This document shows, one piece after another, positions 1-8,216 of a DNA stretch of 39,928 nt. How positions within the stretch are numbered: the stretch's first letter is position 1; every line of letters starts with the position of its first letter. The notes under the pieces are model-generated. The model searched no databases. It was not told the origin of the DNA and worked only from the letters and a program-made list of their open reading frames with translations. Both the position numbers and the translations under genes were made by a program. The DNA is from GCA-002282575 sp964606405 (GTDB taxonomy: Bacteria; Pseudomonadota; Gammaproteobacteria; Thiomicrospirales; Thiomicrospiraceae): the NCBI GenBank assembly GCA_964606405.1, contig CAZSGH010000025.1, forward strand, positions 1 to 39,928. The letters are read 5' to 3'.

Positions 1-92
1 CTGAAACGACTACAACTGAGTTGGTTCTCAAAACAAACACAACACCCAATTCTCTTATTGGCTGACTAGCCGTTCGTAAAAAGGAATTTAAA

Positions 93-863
93 GTGAAACA
101 AAGACTTATCACCACAATAGTTACTCTACTGTGCTTAACGGTATTCAGTAGCGCTTCTTATGCTTGGCGAACCGATTGGAAAGCAAAAGCGAATGAAATG
201 ATTGTGGTTAGCCCAGAAGTAAACGCTGAAATAGCTAAAAGTCCTGACAAAGCCAAACTTAACAAGGTAGTAAAAGTTGGGCAGGCTTTTATGAAAGAGG
301 AGCTAAATGGCAGTGCGGGTGCTTATGAAGAGGGACCAAAACAGGACGCTTATTGGAAGAGTGTACTTTCCCCACTGATTACGATGACTGAGGAAGAAAT
401 TTTTCAGCCAGGACGTTCTTTCACTGCTTTTGAATATGATTTGAATGAAGGCTATTTGGTTTGTAACCAATTTAGTTTAGATGCTATAGAACCAACAGAC
501 AAAGGCTATGTACTGACTTATCATAGTATTATAGCCACCAAAATAAACAGAAAACGCTATACGTTAGGCGAATTTACCGAAACCGAGATGCAATCACCGC
601 CCGACTCTGGCAATACCTACTGGTATCGCCTGTATATCAATCATGATAATAAAGTTTACAACGCCAGTTTTCTAAATAGTATGGGTTCTGGCTGGATTGG
701 CTACGTACTAGAAACCGCTAAGCATAAGTTGGAGACTGATAACAAAATAAATATTGGTCTAATTGATGGCTTAGGTCAGAATTCGCGAGAGCATTCCTTT
801 GATTTGCATACCAAACAACTCAATTTTTTAACACAGGCAAATAAAGTCTGTCCTAAATACTAG
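93..863 (+). CDS. exported protein of unknown function
   Basis: A 256-residue protein that I do not recognise. The GTG start is supported by AAGGA about 9 bases upstream (80-84). Residues 1-24 form a clear Sec signal peptide (charged MKQR, hydrophobic core, small residues ending in SYA before WRTDW), so the mature protein is predicted to be periplasmic or secreted. It has no membrane segment after the signal and only two cysteines in the mature part (within LVCNQ and close to the C-terminus, KVCPKY), which could form a disulfide. The mature part is mixed alpha/beta in appearance, rich in Tyr, Asn and Lys. The base composition is more AT-rich than the downstream housekeeping genes, which hints at accessory origin. 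A micro-ORF follows 29 bases downstream. No function is proposed. Confidence 0.7.
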   Translation: MKQRLITTIVTLLCLTVFSSASYAWRTDWKAKANEMIVVSPEVNAEIAKSPDKAKLNKVVKVGQAFMKEELNGSAGAYEEGPKQDAYWKSVLSPLITMTEEEIFQPGRSFTAFEYDLNEGYLVCNQFSLDAIEPTDKGYVLTYHSIIATKINRKRYTLGEFTETEMQSPPDSGNTYWYRLYINHDNKVYNASFLNSMGSGWIGYVLETAKHKLETDNKINIGLIDGLGQNSREHSFDLHTKQLNFLTQANKVCPKY

Positions 864-892
864 TTTTTTCATAACCCCAAGAGGAAATCATC

Positions 893-964
893 ATGAGCAA
901 TACAAATAACATCCTAAACAGCAAACACGGCTTACAAACAAATTATGCAGCGTTGTGCTCCTAG
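893..964 (+). CDS. possible 23-residue micro-ORF or 5' remnant of a lost gene
   Basis: An ATG with a convincing ribosome binding site (GAGGA about 8 bases upstream) opens a 23-codon frame, MSNTNNILNSKHGL..., ending in TAG. It lacks a signal peptide or membrane segment. The good initiation site on so short a frame suggests either a truncated beginning of a former gene (the following bases carry stops in all frames) or a short peptide translated with the exported protein upstream. Coding status is uncertain. Confidence 0.25.
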   Translation: MSNTNNILNSKHGLQTNYAALCS

Positions 965-1080
965 CAACTCATTAACCTTTTCTGAAGTGTAGACAATTGC
1001 AGATATGCTGCAGTCTCAAAGCGTTATGTGTATGATAGTTTCATTTTGTTCGTTAACCTGTTTGCTAGGGAAAATTTAGT

Positions 1081-1461
1081 ATGCGCATTTTACATACCAT
1101 GATTCGTGTGGGCGATTTAGACAAGTCGATTGCCTTTTATACCAATGTGTTAGGCATGACCTTGTTGCGTCGTAAAGATTATCCAGAGGGAAAGTATACC
1201 TTGGCATTTTTAGGCTATGGTAGCGAAGCCGATACAGCTGTCATCGAGCTAACGCACAATTGGGGTGTCGAAAGCTACGATTTGGGTAAGGGTTACGGGC
1301 ATATTGCTATTGGTGTTCCCGACATTAAAGCAACTTGCGCAGCGATTGAGCAAGCGGGTGGCGTAATTACCTATGGTCCAGCCTTGCATGGCGGCACAAC
1401 ATGGATTGCGTTTTGCAAGGATCCCGATGGTTATGCCATTGAGTTTATTGAGCGGGATTAA
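1081..1461 (+). CDS. gloA: lactoylglutathione lyase (glyoxalase I)
   Basis: Converts the hemithioacetal of methylglyoxal and glutathione to S-lactoylglutathione, the first step of methylglyoxal detoxification in the cytosol. The 126-residue length fits the short bacterial, metal-dependent class. The expected metal ligands are visible: His5 (MRILH), Glu56 (AVIEL), His74 (YGHIA) and Glu121 (AIEFIE), matching H5/E56/H74/E122 of E. coli GloA. The C-terminal KDPDGYAIEF is typical of the family. The start ATG is preceded by TAGGGA. The gene is convergent with tsaD and the two stop codons overlap by 4 bp (1458-1461), so there is no room for a separate terminator between them. Identification is secure. 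Confidence 0.95.
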   Translation: MRILHTMIRVGDLDKSIAFYTNVLGMTLLRRKDYPEGKYTLAFLGYGSEADTAVIELTHNWGVESYDLGKGYGHIAIGVPDIKATCAAIEQAGGVITYGPALHGGTTWIAFCKDPDGYAIEFIERD

Positions 1462-2489
1462 TGTAATTCCGCCAATGGCCAACGGGCGCGCGCACTAAAA
1501 TCTAAGTCGGTGTGTTCGCCTGCTTGCAGGCGCTTAAAGCCAGCAAAGGCAATCATGGCGCCATTATCGGTGCAAAACTCGAGGCGAGGGAAAAAGGCAT
1601 TGCCGCCACGTTGCTTCATGAGTTGCGTGAGTGTTGCCCTAATATGGGTGTTGGCACTAACACCGCCTGCAACGACCAGCGTACGAAGGTTTTCCTGCTG
1701 TAAGGCGCGTTTGAGTTTTGTGACCAAAACATCGGCAACAGCCGCTTCAAAGGCAGCGCAAATATCACATTTTGCCTGTTCCAAGTCGCCTGCGCGTTCT
1801 GTTTGTGCTTTTTGCCACGTGGTGAGCACGGCAGTCTTTAAGCCAGAAAAACTGAAGTCTAGCCCAGGTCGGTCGGTCATTGGGCGAGGGAGCTTATAGC
1901 GATTTGCATCGCCTTGTGTGGCTAGCTGCGACACAATCGGTCCGCCAGGGTAGCCCAAGCCGAGGAGTTTGGCGGTTTTGTCGAAGGCTTCACCAATAGC
2001 GTCATCGAGCGTATCGCCGAGCAAGGTGTAATGACCAATGGCATCGACACGAATGATTTGTGTATGTCCACCTGAAACGAGTAGCGCCATAAAAGGAAAG
2101 GCTAAGTCTGGTGCTTCGAGCAGGGGAGATAACAAGTGTCCTTCCATGTGGTGAATACCGACTGCTGGAATGTCTAACCCAAAAGCCAAGCTACGCGCAA
2201 AGCCCGCGCCCGTTAGCAGTGCGCCAACCAGCCCCGGTCCTGCGGTATAGGCAATACCTGTTACCTCGTCGAGCCTAGCGTTTGCTTGTTGTAACACTTG
2301 TTGCGTTAACGGTGTCAGTCGATGGATGTGATCACGGCTAGCGAGTTCGGGCACGACACCACCATACTGTGCATGTAGTGCAATTTGACTGTGTAGTGCG
2401 TGCGCCAGCAAGCCTTTTTCGCTGTGATACAGGGCAACGCCTGTTTCGTCACAAGACGATTCGATTCCGAGGATAAGCATGTTTTTCAT
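1458..2489 (-). CDS. tsaD: tRNA N6-adenosine threonylcarbamoyltransferase TsaD
   Basis: Transfers the threonylcarbamoyl group from threonylcarbamoyl-AMP to A37 of ANN-decoding tRNAs, acting with TsaB and TsaE. The 343 residues match the family. It starts ILGIESSCDETG, a hallmark, and carries the metal-binding HxxxH as His114 and His118 (HMEGH) plus Asp308 in the FCTDNGAM motif, equivalent to H111/H115/D300 of E. coli. An internal ATG at codon 4 is an alternative start. In many gammaproteobacteria this gene is transcribed divergently from rpsU. Here the same orientation is kept but about 14.7 kb, including pel, separates the two. Confidence 0.97.
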   Translation of the reverse strand: MKNMLILGIESSCDETGVALYHSEKGLLAHALHSQIALHAQYGGVVPELASRDHIHRLTPLTQQVLQQANARLDEVTGIAYTAGPGLVGALLTGAGFARSLAFGLDIPAVGIHHMEGHLLSPLLEAPDLAFPFMALLVSGGHTQIIRVDAIGHYTLLGDTLDDAIGEAFDKTAKLLGLGYPGGPIVSQLATQGDANRYKLPRPMTDRPGLDFSFSGLKTAVLTTWQKAQTERAGDLEQAKCDICAAFEAAVADVLVTKLKRALQQENLRTLVVAGGVSANTHIRATLTQLMKQRGGNAFFPRLEFCTDNGAMIAFAGFKRLQAGEHTDLDFSARARWPLAELH

Positions 2490-2557
2490 GTGAGTAGTTT
2501 ACCTGAAATATCAAGCGTTCCATAGAGGGAATTGTGCTGGTGAGGTACAATAAAGGC

Positions 2558-3895
2558 ATGAAACAGTTTTATATAAGCATTAGCGATCTGAGATTTGCTT
2601 TATTGTGCAGTGCATCCCTCATCATGGTGTCGAGTGATTCGTTAGCTCGTGGGGATGATTTGCCAGCGCCTATTTTGCAAGATAGCGTTGTTAATGATTC
2701 ATCTGTTGTCATGACTCAGGCTGCGCGACGCTGGGTAATTCAGCTTGGCACAGGTAATCCTGTGGCTTTGGAAGCGCAAGCGAATAAGTTGCGTGACGAC
2801 TGGCCAGATGTTCGCATTGTGATGATTGCTGGTCAATCAAAATTAGTCGTCGGTAATTGGCTTTCTGCTTCGGATGCTGCAAGCAGTTTAAAAACATTGC
2901 GAATGATTAATGCGCAGGCGTTTGTACGTCAGATACCCGCCGAGGCTTCGGCTTTAGCGTCAGCCCCAGCCGTGCCGAATCCGACAAAAGCAAAGCCTGC
3001 CAAGCCAATGCCCGCAATCAATCGTCCTGTCGAAACCCAGCCCACACCGTCGCTAGTCGAAGAAGTCGTGTTGCCTGTCGCAGAAAAGTCGCCGTTGGTT
3101 AGTCACGTGGTTGATGACGATGACGTGCTACCCGCTATTGTTGCTGTTGCCGTTGCCAGTAAAGCCGAGTTAAGTCCGGAAACGCCAGAGTTGCAAGCTG
3201 CCGTGGCATTGTTAGAACAAGAAGTGCCATCATCAAGCCCTCCCGAAGATAATGCAGAAAAACATGAGCCAGTAGCCGTTGAGTCCTTGTCGGTTGCGTC
3301 GTCAGAAAAGCGGGGCATTGCCTTACCGATGCGCGAGAAAGAAGTCGTTGCTTTTACCGCATCTCAACCGCTGGTGGAACCGTTAAATTTGATGATGTCG
3401 CCACTTTATTTGTTGCCAACCGATACAATTGCGCAAGAACATCAGTCTCGTGCTTTGACCATGAAAACGGTGTTGGAAGCCTTGGTTGCACCGAGTTTAT
3501 TGGTTGTTACGCCAGAAACACAGACGTTATCCTCTTCTAAATCAGATGCCGTTTTAAGTCGTAAGGTTAGGTTGTTTGCTCGAATGGCAGAGTTTGCTAA
3601 TGCAGGTTTATGGGAAATGGCGCTACCGTTAGTAAAGGAAGCAAAGCTAAAGGATATGCAGTTATCCGCGGTGGACAACCTATTGTTGGGCTGGGTTTGG
3701 TTGCAGAATAAAGAAGCACGTGTTGCTAAAGGCTATTTTCAAGCAGCACTTGTGCAGTCACCACAAGATGAAGCACGTTATGCTCTAGGACTATGTTATT
3801 TATTATTAGGCGATAACGCTTCAGCTCAAGGTATGCTTAGAGAAATGAAATCAGGTAAGCAGAAGGATCACTTGCGTAGCTTGCTGTTGCACTAG
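2558..3895 (+). CDS. exported SPOR-like and TPR-like protein of unknown function
   Basis: A protein of about 445 residues. The start is uncertain: ATG 2558 gives MKQFYISISDLR before a hydrophobic signal core, while GTG 2534 in the same frame has AGAGGGA only 3 bases upstream and would add 8 residues. After the signal peptide comes a segment resembling a SPOR domain (RRWVIQLG ... KLVVGNW ... AQAFVRQ, about residues 59-125). A long low-complexity Pro/Ala/Val/Glu-rich linker follows. The last 110 residues contain TPR-like helical pairs (GLWEMALPL, ARVAKGYFQAAL, EARYALGLCYLLLGD). SPOR domains generally bind peptidoglycan lacking stem peptides and TPRs bind proteins, so an envelope scaffold role is inferred. 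The stop overlaps by 4 bp that of the convergent gene downstream. It lies next to pel, but a Pel role is only a guess. Confidence 0.7.
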   Translation: MKQFYISISDLRFALLCSASLIMVSSDSLARGDDLPAPILQDSVVNDSSVVMTQAARRWVIQLGTGNPVALEAQANKLRDDWPDVRIVMIAGQSKLVVGNWLSASDAASSLKTLRMINAQAFVRQIPAEASALASAPAVPNPTKAKPAKPMPAINRPVETQPTPSLVEEVVLPVAEKSPLVSHVVDDDDVLPAIVAVAVASKAELSPETPELQAAVALLEQEVPSSSPPEDNAEKHEPVAVESLSVASSEKRGIALPMREKEVVAFTASQPLVEPLNLMMSPLYLLPTDTIAQEHQSRALTMKTVLEALVAPSLLVVTPETQTLSSSKSDAVLSRKVRLFARMAEFANAGLWEMALPLVKEAKLKDMQLSAVDNLLLGWVWLQNKEARVAKGYFQAALVQSPQDEARYALGLCYLLLGDNASAQGMLREMKSGKQKDHLRSLLLH

Positions 3896-4560
3896 AAAGA
3901 CCTTTCTGCTGCTTGCCACATTAAAAACGTGCTATTTTCTGTTAATCGGCGAATGAGCCCAATTCTACTGTTATCCTGATCTCTCATAAAAACAAAACTC
4001 ACGAGCATATCTCCCGATGGTAATTCGTAGGTTTGCCATTGTTTGACAGGGCTGCTGAGTAGTAACCGAATAACATCGGCATCAATTTCTTGATGATATG
4101 CAGATACCCACCTTGTCGTTTGAAGGGTGGCTTGTGGTATTTGGCTCGGATTGATGTTTTGTTTGTCGAGTAAGTCTCTCCACTTTTCTGCATCATAATA
4201 AGTATCTTTTATCGCCTGCTTTTGCGCCAACTCTTGTGCAAGTTGGTAGCGAACCACATCGTATGGCTGGTTGTTGAGCGAGTCTTTTTGCTGCTGATAA
4301 TAAGTTTGTGTTTGTTGTTCGTTCAGCCAAGGCTTAAGGTTGTTGCGATAAGGCAAAATCAGCCATGTTGCTTGGACCATTCGCGCTTTGTGATTGACGA
4401 TTGGCTCATAGTCGCTGAGTAGAATAATGGCACTCGAGCCAATGAGTTGCTCTTTATCGACCTTTGTGGCACTGCTTTTGCTTTCATGCAATAAAAGGTA
4501 AGACATTAGTATGAGTATTAGTGTTAATATAATATAAGTAGTTTTGCGTATTTTTGTCAT
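3892..4560 (-). CDS. membrane-anchored protein of unknown function
   Basis: Not recognised. 222 residues starting with a short basic stretch (MTKIRKTT) and one strong hydrophobic segment (about residues 8-25, YIILTLILILMSYLLL) followed by HESKSSATK, which reads as an uncleaved N-terminal anchor with the rest in the periplasm. The soluble part is rich in Gln and predicted helical (EQQTQTYYQQQKDSL, RYQLAQELAQKQ), then becomes mixed toward the C-terminus. No catalytic motif is visible. It is transcribed divergently from pelA, with 48 bases between the start codons, so the two could share regulation. It also meets the SPOR-like gene tail to tail. Its position between that gene and pelA makes an envelope or Pel accessory role conceivable but unproven. 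Confidence 0.65.
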   Translation of the reverse strand: MTKIRKTTYIILTLILILMSYLLLHESKSSATKVDKEQLIGSSAIILLSDYEPIVNHKARMVQATWLILPYRNNLKPWLNEQQTQTYYQQQKDSLNNQPYDVVRYQLAQELAQKQAIKDTYYDAEKWRDLLDKQNINPSQIPQATLQTTRWVSAYHQEIDADVIRLLLSSPVKQWQTYELPSGDMLVSFVFMRDQDNSRIGLIRRLTENSTFLMWQAAERSF

Positions 4561-4608
4561 AACTGTCAGTTTTTAAATGATAAGTGATTGCGTATTAAGG
4601 ATGATAGC

Positions 4609-7362
4609 ATGTTGAAGCGCTTTTTAGCACCCTTGATGATGTTGGTTTCTTCTGTGGCTTTGGCTCAGCAGCCCTCTGTTGCATTTTATTATGGCGATCA
4701 TCCGCCAATGAATGAGCTACGCGCTTTTGATTGGGTTGTGGTTGAACCGGGGCATTTGCCAGATCCCAAGCCCTATCAGCATGCGGAGTCGGAGGTATTT
4801 GCATACGTATCTTTAGGCGAGGTTTTGCCCGATAAGCCTTATTTTTCGCAAATGCCAGTCAGTTGGTTAAAGGGTGAAAATAAAGGCTGGAATAGTCGGG
4901 TGATCGATCAAACAGCTAACGGTTGGGCGGACTTCGCCGTCGAAAAACTGTTTGCGCCTTTGTGGCAAGCTGGTTATCGAGGGTTCTTTTTGGATACGTT
5001 AGACTCGTTTAACATTATTGCCAATACCGATGCTGAACGTAGCGCTCAAGCCCAAGGTTTGGCGAAAGTGATTGCAGCCATTAAGACGCGTTTCCCGCAG
5101 GCGAAGCTTATTTTTAACCGTGGTTTTGAAATATTGCCGTTTACGCACCAGTGGGCGGATGCCGTTGCCTTTGAATCATGGATTTCGGGCTATGATGCTG
5201 ATAAGAAGCGCTATCGTGATGTGCCACAAGCTGATCGTGAGTGGTTGAGCGGGCAGTTAGCACAGGTTAAAGCATGGCAGATTCCCATTATTGCCATTGA
5301 TTATGTGCCACCAGAACAACGTGATAAAGCGCGTAGTGTCGCCAAAGTATTGCAAGCTGAAGGCTTTATTCCGTGGGTAGCTAATCCTGAGCTGGATATG
5401 TTGGGCGTTGGTAGTGTTGAGGTGATGCCTCGACGCGTGTTAATGGTAACAAGCCCGTCTCCTGATGAATATGAATATCATTTTTCGCCGACGGTGACGC
5501 ATCCTACCGCCATTCTTAATGCGATGGGATATGCGGTAGATTACTCACCGATTAATCGTCAATTGCCGATGCAGCCTTTGGTTGGGCAGTATGCTGGTGT
5601 TGTTGTTTATTTAAGTGATGAAGCTGAGTCTAAGCAAAATAAGCAGCTTGTCCCTTGGTTGCTGCAATTAAGGCAACAGAATCTTCCCGTACTCGTATTA
5701 GGTGATGTTAGCTTTTTTAAAGATAAAACTTTGTCTACAGCCTTTGGTATGACTGTGGGGCCGGGGACTGCGGTGAAAAAGCTACAGCTCATGACACTTA
5801 GCCCTGAAATTGGTTTTGAAACGAAGCCCGATTTAGAGCGTCTAGGTTTTTTTAGTTTATCGTCAAAGCAAACGCAACAAACATGGTTGGCTTTAAAAGG
5901 TGAGAATAGTCAGCAGCAAACTGCTGTTGCCATGACCGATTGGGGTGGGTTTGCAATCACGCCGCATGTGTTTCTGACAGATCCGCTTGAAGATGGTTAT
6001 TCCTCTTGGGTGGTTAATCCTTACCGTCTATTTGAGCAAGGCTTGAAACTGAAACCCATGCCATTGCCCGATACGACCACCGAAAATGGTAAGCGCTTAT
6101 TAATGGTGCATCACGATGGCGATGGCTTTGCTTCTCGTGCAGAAATCCCTGGCAATCCCTTTGCTTCACAGGTTCTATTGAACGAAATTGTGAAAAAATA
6201 TCCCTTACCCATGACCTTGTCTGTTATCGAGGGAGAAACCAGTGCGACAGGGCTATATGCGAAAGACTCTATTGAGTTAGAGCGGATTGCGCGTGAGATT
6301 TTTGCCCAGCCGAACGTTGAAATTGCTAGTCATACTTATTCGCATCCTTTTAGTTGGTCTGTCGTGGCTGGTGCTCGGAATGAAGCGAATCTTTATAAAT
6401 CCTATAACTTGGCGATTCCCAATTACAAGCCAACAATGCTGCGTGAAGTGCAAGGCTCAATTGATTATGTGAATAATCGCTTGGCACCTAAGGATAAAAA
6501 GGTGGCGATTATTCATTGGTCAGGTGATTGTAATCCAGGGCAGGAAGCCTTGTTGTTGGCAGAAAAGGCGGGTATTGTCAGTGTCAATGGCGGAGATACC
6601 CTGCCAACCCATTCGCATCCGACCTTAACCAAAGTCGGACCTGTTGGTTTGAACAAAGATGGCGTATTCCAAGTTTACGCACCAAATCAGAATGAAAACG
6701 TTTACACAAAAGATTGGACTGGTCCTTTTTACGGTTTTGAGCGTTCGTTGGAAACCCATCAGCTGACCGAGACGCCTCGACGTATTAAGCCAGTTGATAT
6801 TTATTTTCATACCTATTTGATGACGAAGCAAGAAGGGTTAAAGTCGCTTAAAAAAGTATTTGATTGGGCGATGAAACAAGATCTTCATGCCATTACCATG
6901 TCGGAATATGTACGCAAAGCGCAAGACTTTAATCAGATTGTTGTTGCCAAAACAGGGGATGTTTGGCTGGTACGTGGGTTAGAGCATCTACAACAGCTTC
7001 GTGTGCCCCAAACGATGGGCTATCCCAGTTTAACGAATAATATTGTGGGTTTTAACGATTATCAACAGATGCGTTATGTTCATGCTGTTGGTAAGGAAGC
7101 GCGCTTGATGTTCACTCCACAACTGCCCAGCTTTCCCTATTTGGTCGATGCTAATGCGAGTATTACGCAGTTTATGCGTACTGATACGGGATTTAAGCTC
7201 AAGTTGTCGGGTAAGATGCCGCTAGCCTTTTCTATTAACGCCCCTAACTGTCAGGTGACCAGTGATGAAAGCCTCCATTCTGCTGCAGCTGCTACGTCAG
7301 CCAGTCGAACATACCGCAGTCGACATGCTACCGCCGCGATCGAAGCGGTATGTCGGCCATGA
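4609..7362 (+). CDS. pelA: Pel polysaccharide hydrolase/deacetylase PelA
   Basis: Periplasmic bifunctional enzyme of Pel export. An N-terminal glycoside hydrolase domain cleaves Pel and a C-terminal CE4-like domain deacetylates GalNAc, making the polymer cationic. ATG 4609 is chosen because AAGGA lies 8 bases upstream and a signal peptide of 19 residues (to VALA|QQ) follows; an in-frame TTG at 4588 lacks this support. Hydrolase catalytic candidates are Asp129 (FFLDT) and Glu189 (AFESW), fitting D160/E218 of Pseudomonas PelA. Deacetylase metal residues are Asp503 (HHDGDG), His575 and His579 (SHTYSH); the 72-residue spacing equals that of D528/H600 in P. aeruginosa. Length 917, close to 948. 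It is the first gene of the operon and its last 98 bases overlap pelB in another frame. TATAAT at 4528-4533 is a possible but weak promoter element. Confidence 0.95.
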   Translation: MLKRFLAPLMMLVSSVALAQQPSVAFYYGDHPPMNELRAFDWVVVEPGHLPDPKPYQHAESEVFAYVSLGEVLPDKPYFSQMPVSWLKGENKGWNSRVIDQTANGWADFAVEKLFAPLWQAGYRGFFLDTLDSFNIIANTDAERSAQAQGLAKVIAAIKTRFPQAKLIFNRGFEILPFTHQWADAVAFESWISGYDADKKRYRDVPQADREWLSGQLAQVKAWQIPIIAIDYVPPEQRDKARSVAKVLQAEGFIPWVANPELDMLGVGSVEVMPRRVLMVTSPSPDEYEYHFSPTVTHPTAILNAMGYAVDYSPINRQLPMQPLVGQYAGVVVYLSDEAESKQNKQLVPWLLQLRQQNLPVLVLGDVSFFKDKTLSTAFGMTVGPGTAVKKLQLMTLSPEIGFETKPDLERLGFFSLSSKQTQQTWLALKGENSQQQTAVAMTDWGGFAITPHVFLTDPLEDGYSSWVVNPYRLFEQGLKLKPMPLPDTTTENGKRLLMVHHDGDGFASRAEIPGNPFASQVLLNEIVKKYPLPMTLSVIEGETSATGLYAKDSIELERIAREIFAQPNVEIASHTYSHPFSWSVVAGARNEANLYKSYNLAIPNYKPTMLREVQGSIDYVNNRLAPKDKKVAIIHWSGDCNPGQEALLLAEKAGIVSVNGGDTLPTHSHPTLTKVGPVGLNKDGVFQVYAPNQNENVYTKDWTGPFYGFERSLETHQLTETPRRIKPVDIYFHTYLMTKQEGLKSLKKVFDWAMKQDLHAITMSEYVRKAQDFNQIVVAKTGDVWLVRGLEHLQQLRVPQTMGYPSLTNNIVGFNDYQQMRYVHAVGKEARLMFTPQLPSFPYLVDANASITQFMRTDTGFKLKLSGKMPLAFSINAPNCQVTSDESLHSAAAATSASRTYRSRHATAAIEAVCRP

Positions 7363-8203
7363 CGGACGCATCCCGCGTGAAAAGACGCTCACGCTATTAG
7401 AACTGACGGTTGGTTCTGTTGTTTTGTTAGCGCTGTTAGCGCTCATGTTTCCGCGCGATAGTTTGGTGGAGCGGGTATTGCAGGCAAATCAGCAGGACGC
7501 ATTAACGCACGCCTATTTAGCGAATTTGCTAAAAATTGAACCAGACAATCAGCAGTTGTTGGCATTGGCTGCGCAGCAACAGCGATTTGTGCAACAACGT
7601 GCTTATGCAACGCTTTCGTGGCAGAAGCTCTATGAAGATCATTACGCGCAATTGACGAGTGATGATCGAGTCCAACGTAACATGTTGTTAGGTGTCTGGT
7701 TTGATAAGGTTCGTTTTGCGCCTGCTAGTAGTGAGAGAACGACGCGTTTGCGAGAATTGTTGCCCTTAGCTCAAGGTGGAGACTGGATAGAAGATCAGCA
7801 GAAAATGCTGATCGAGTTGTCTTTTTTAGTCTCGGAACGTGAGTTGGCGCAAAAAATGCTTGATGAATGGTTGGCGAAGAAACCAGCCGATGTTTTGGTT
7901 TGGCTAGATTACTTGGCAAAGCTTTTATTAGGACAAGGGCACTATGAACAGAGTGCCAATATTTGCTTTATTGCCATGCAGCAAACGGATGATCGAGAAC
8001 AGCAGAAGCGCTTGTTTTTAGACGGGCTCAAAACGCTGATGGCGGGTGGCTTGTATCAGCAAACAATGGATGCAATGGATCGTTATGCCGATAGTTTGTT
8101 GAACGATGAAGCGGTATTACGAAGTTTATTACGCTTTTCTCAGGCCGCAGGTCAGCAGCAGCGCGCACGTCGTTATGCTAAGTTATTGTTAGAAATGAAA
8201 TAA
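7265..8203 (+). CDS. pelB: N-terminal, inner-membrane part of a split PelB
   Basis: 312 residues corresponding by position to the beginning of PelB. ATG 7265 has AGGTGA 7 bases upstream, inside the end of pelA, giving a 98-base overlap; ATG 7325 is a later alternative without a binding site. A hydrophobic segment (about residues 45-62, LELTVGSVVLLALLAL) follows a basic N-terminus and should anchor the protein in the inner membrane, followed by helical TPR-like repeats to the end. There is no beta-barrel. In Pseudomonas one 1193-residue PelB holds the anchor, the TPR scaffold that recruits PelA, and the outer-membrane porin. Here this part ends at TAA and the rest starts 13 bases later with its own signal peptide. 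It is therefore a genuine separate protein rather than an obvious frameshift. Naming it PelB is inferred from context. Confidence 0.8.
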   Translation: MKASILLQLLRQPVEHTAVDMLPPRSKRYVGHDGRIPREKTLTLLELTVGSVVLLALLALMFPRDSLVERVLQANQQDALTHAYLANLLKIEPDNQQLLALAAQQQRFVQQRAYATLSWQKLYEDHYAQLTSDDRVQRNMLLGVWFDKVRFAPASSERTTRLRELLPLAQGGDWIEDQQKMLIELSFLVSERELAQKMLDEWLAKKPADVLVWLDYLAKLLLGQGHYEQSANICFIAMQQTDDREQQKRLFLDGLKTLMAGGLYQQTMDAMDRYADSLLNDEAVLRSLLRFSQAAGQQQRARRYAKLLLEMK

Positions 8204-8216
8204 AAATGTGAGTGAT

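Noticed and set aside
1..69. An open frame to TAG at 67-69 that could be the tail of an upstream gene
   Set aside because: Two frames are open from the window edge and the 22 residues show no family feature, so I could not support a partial gene.
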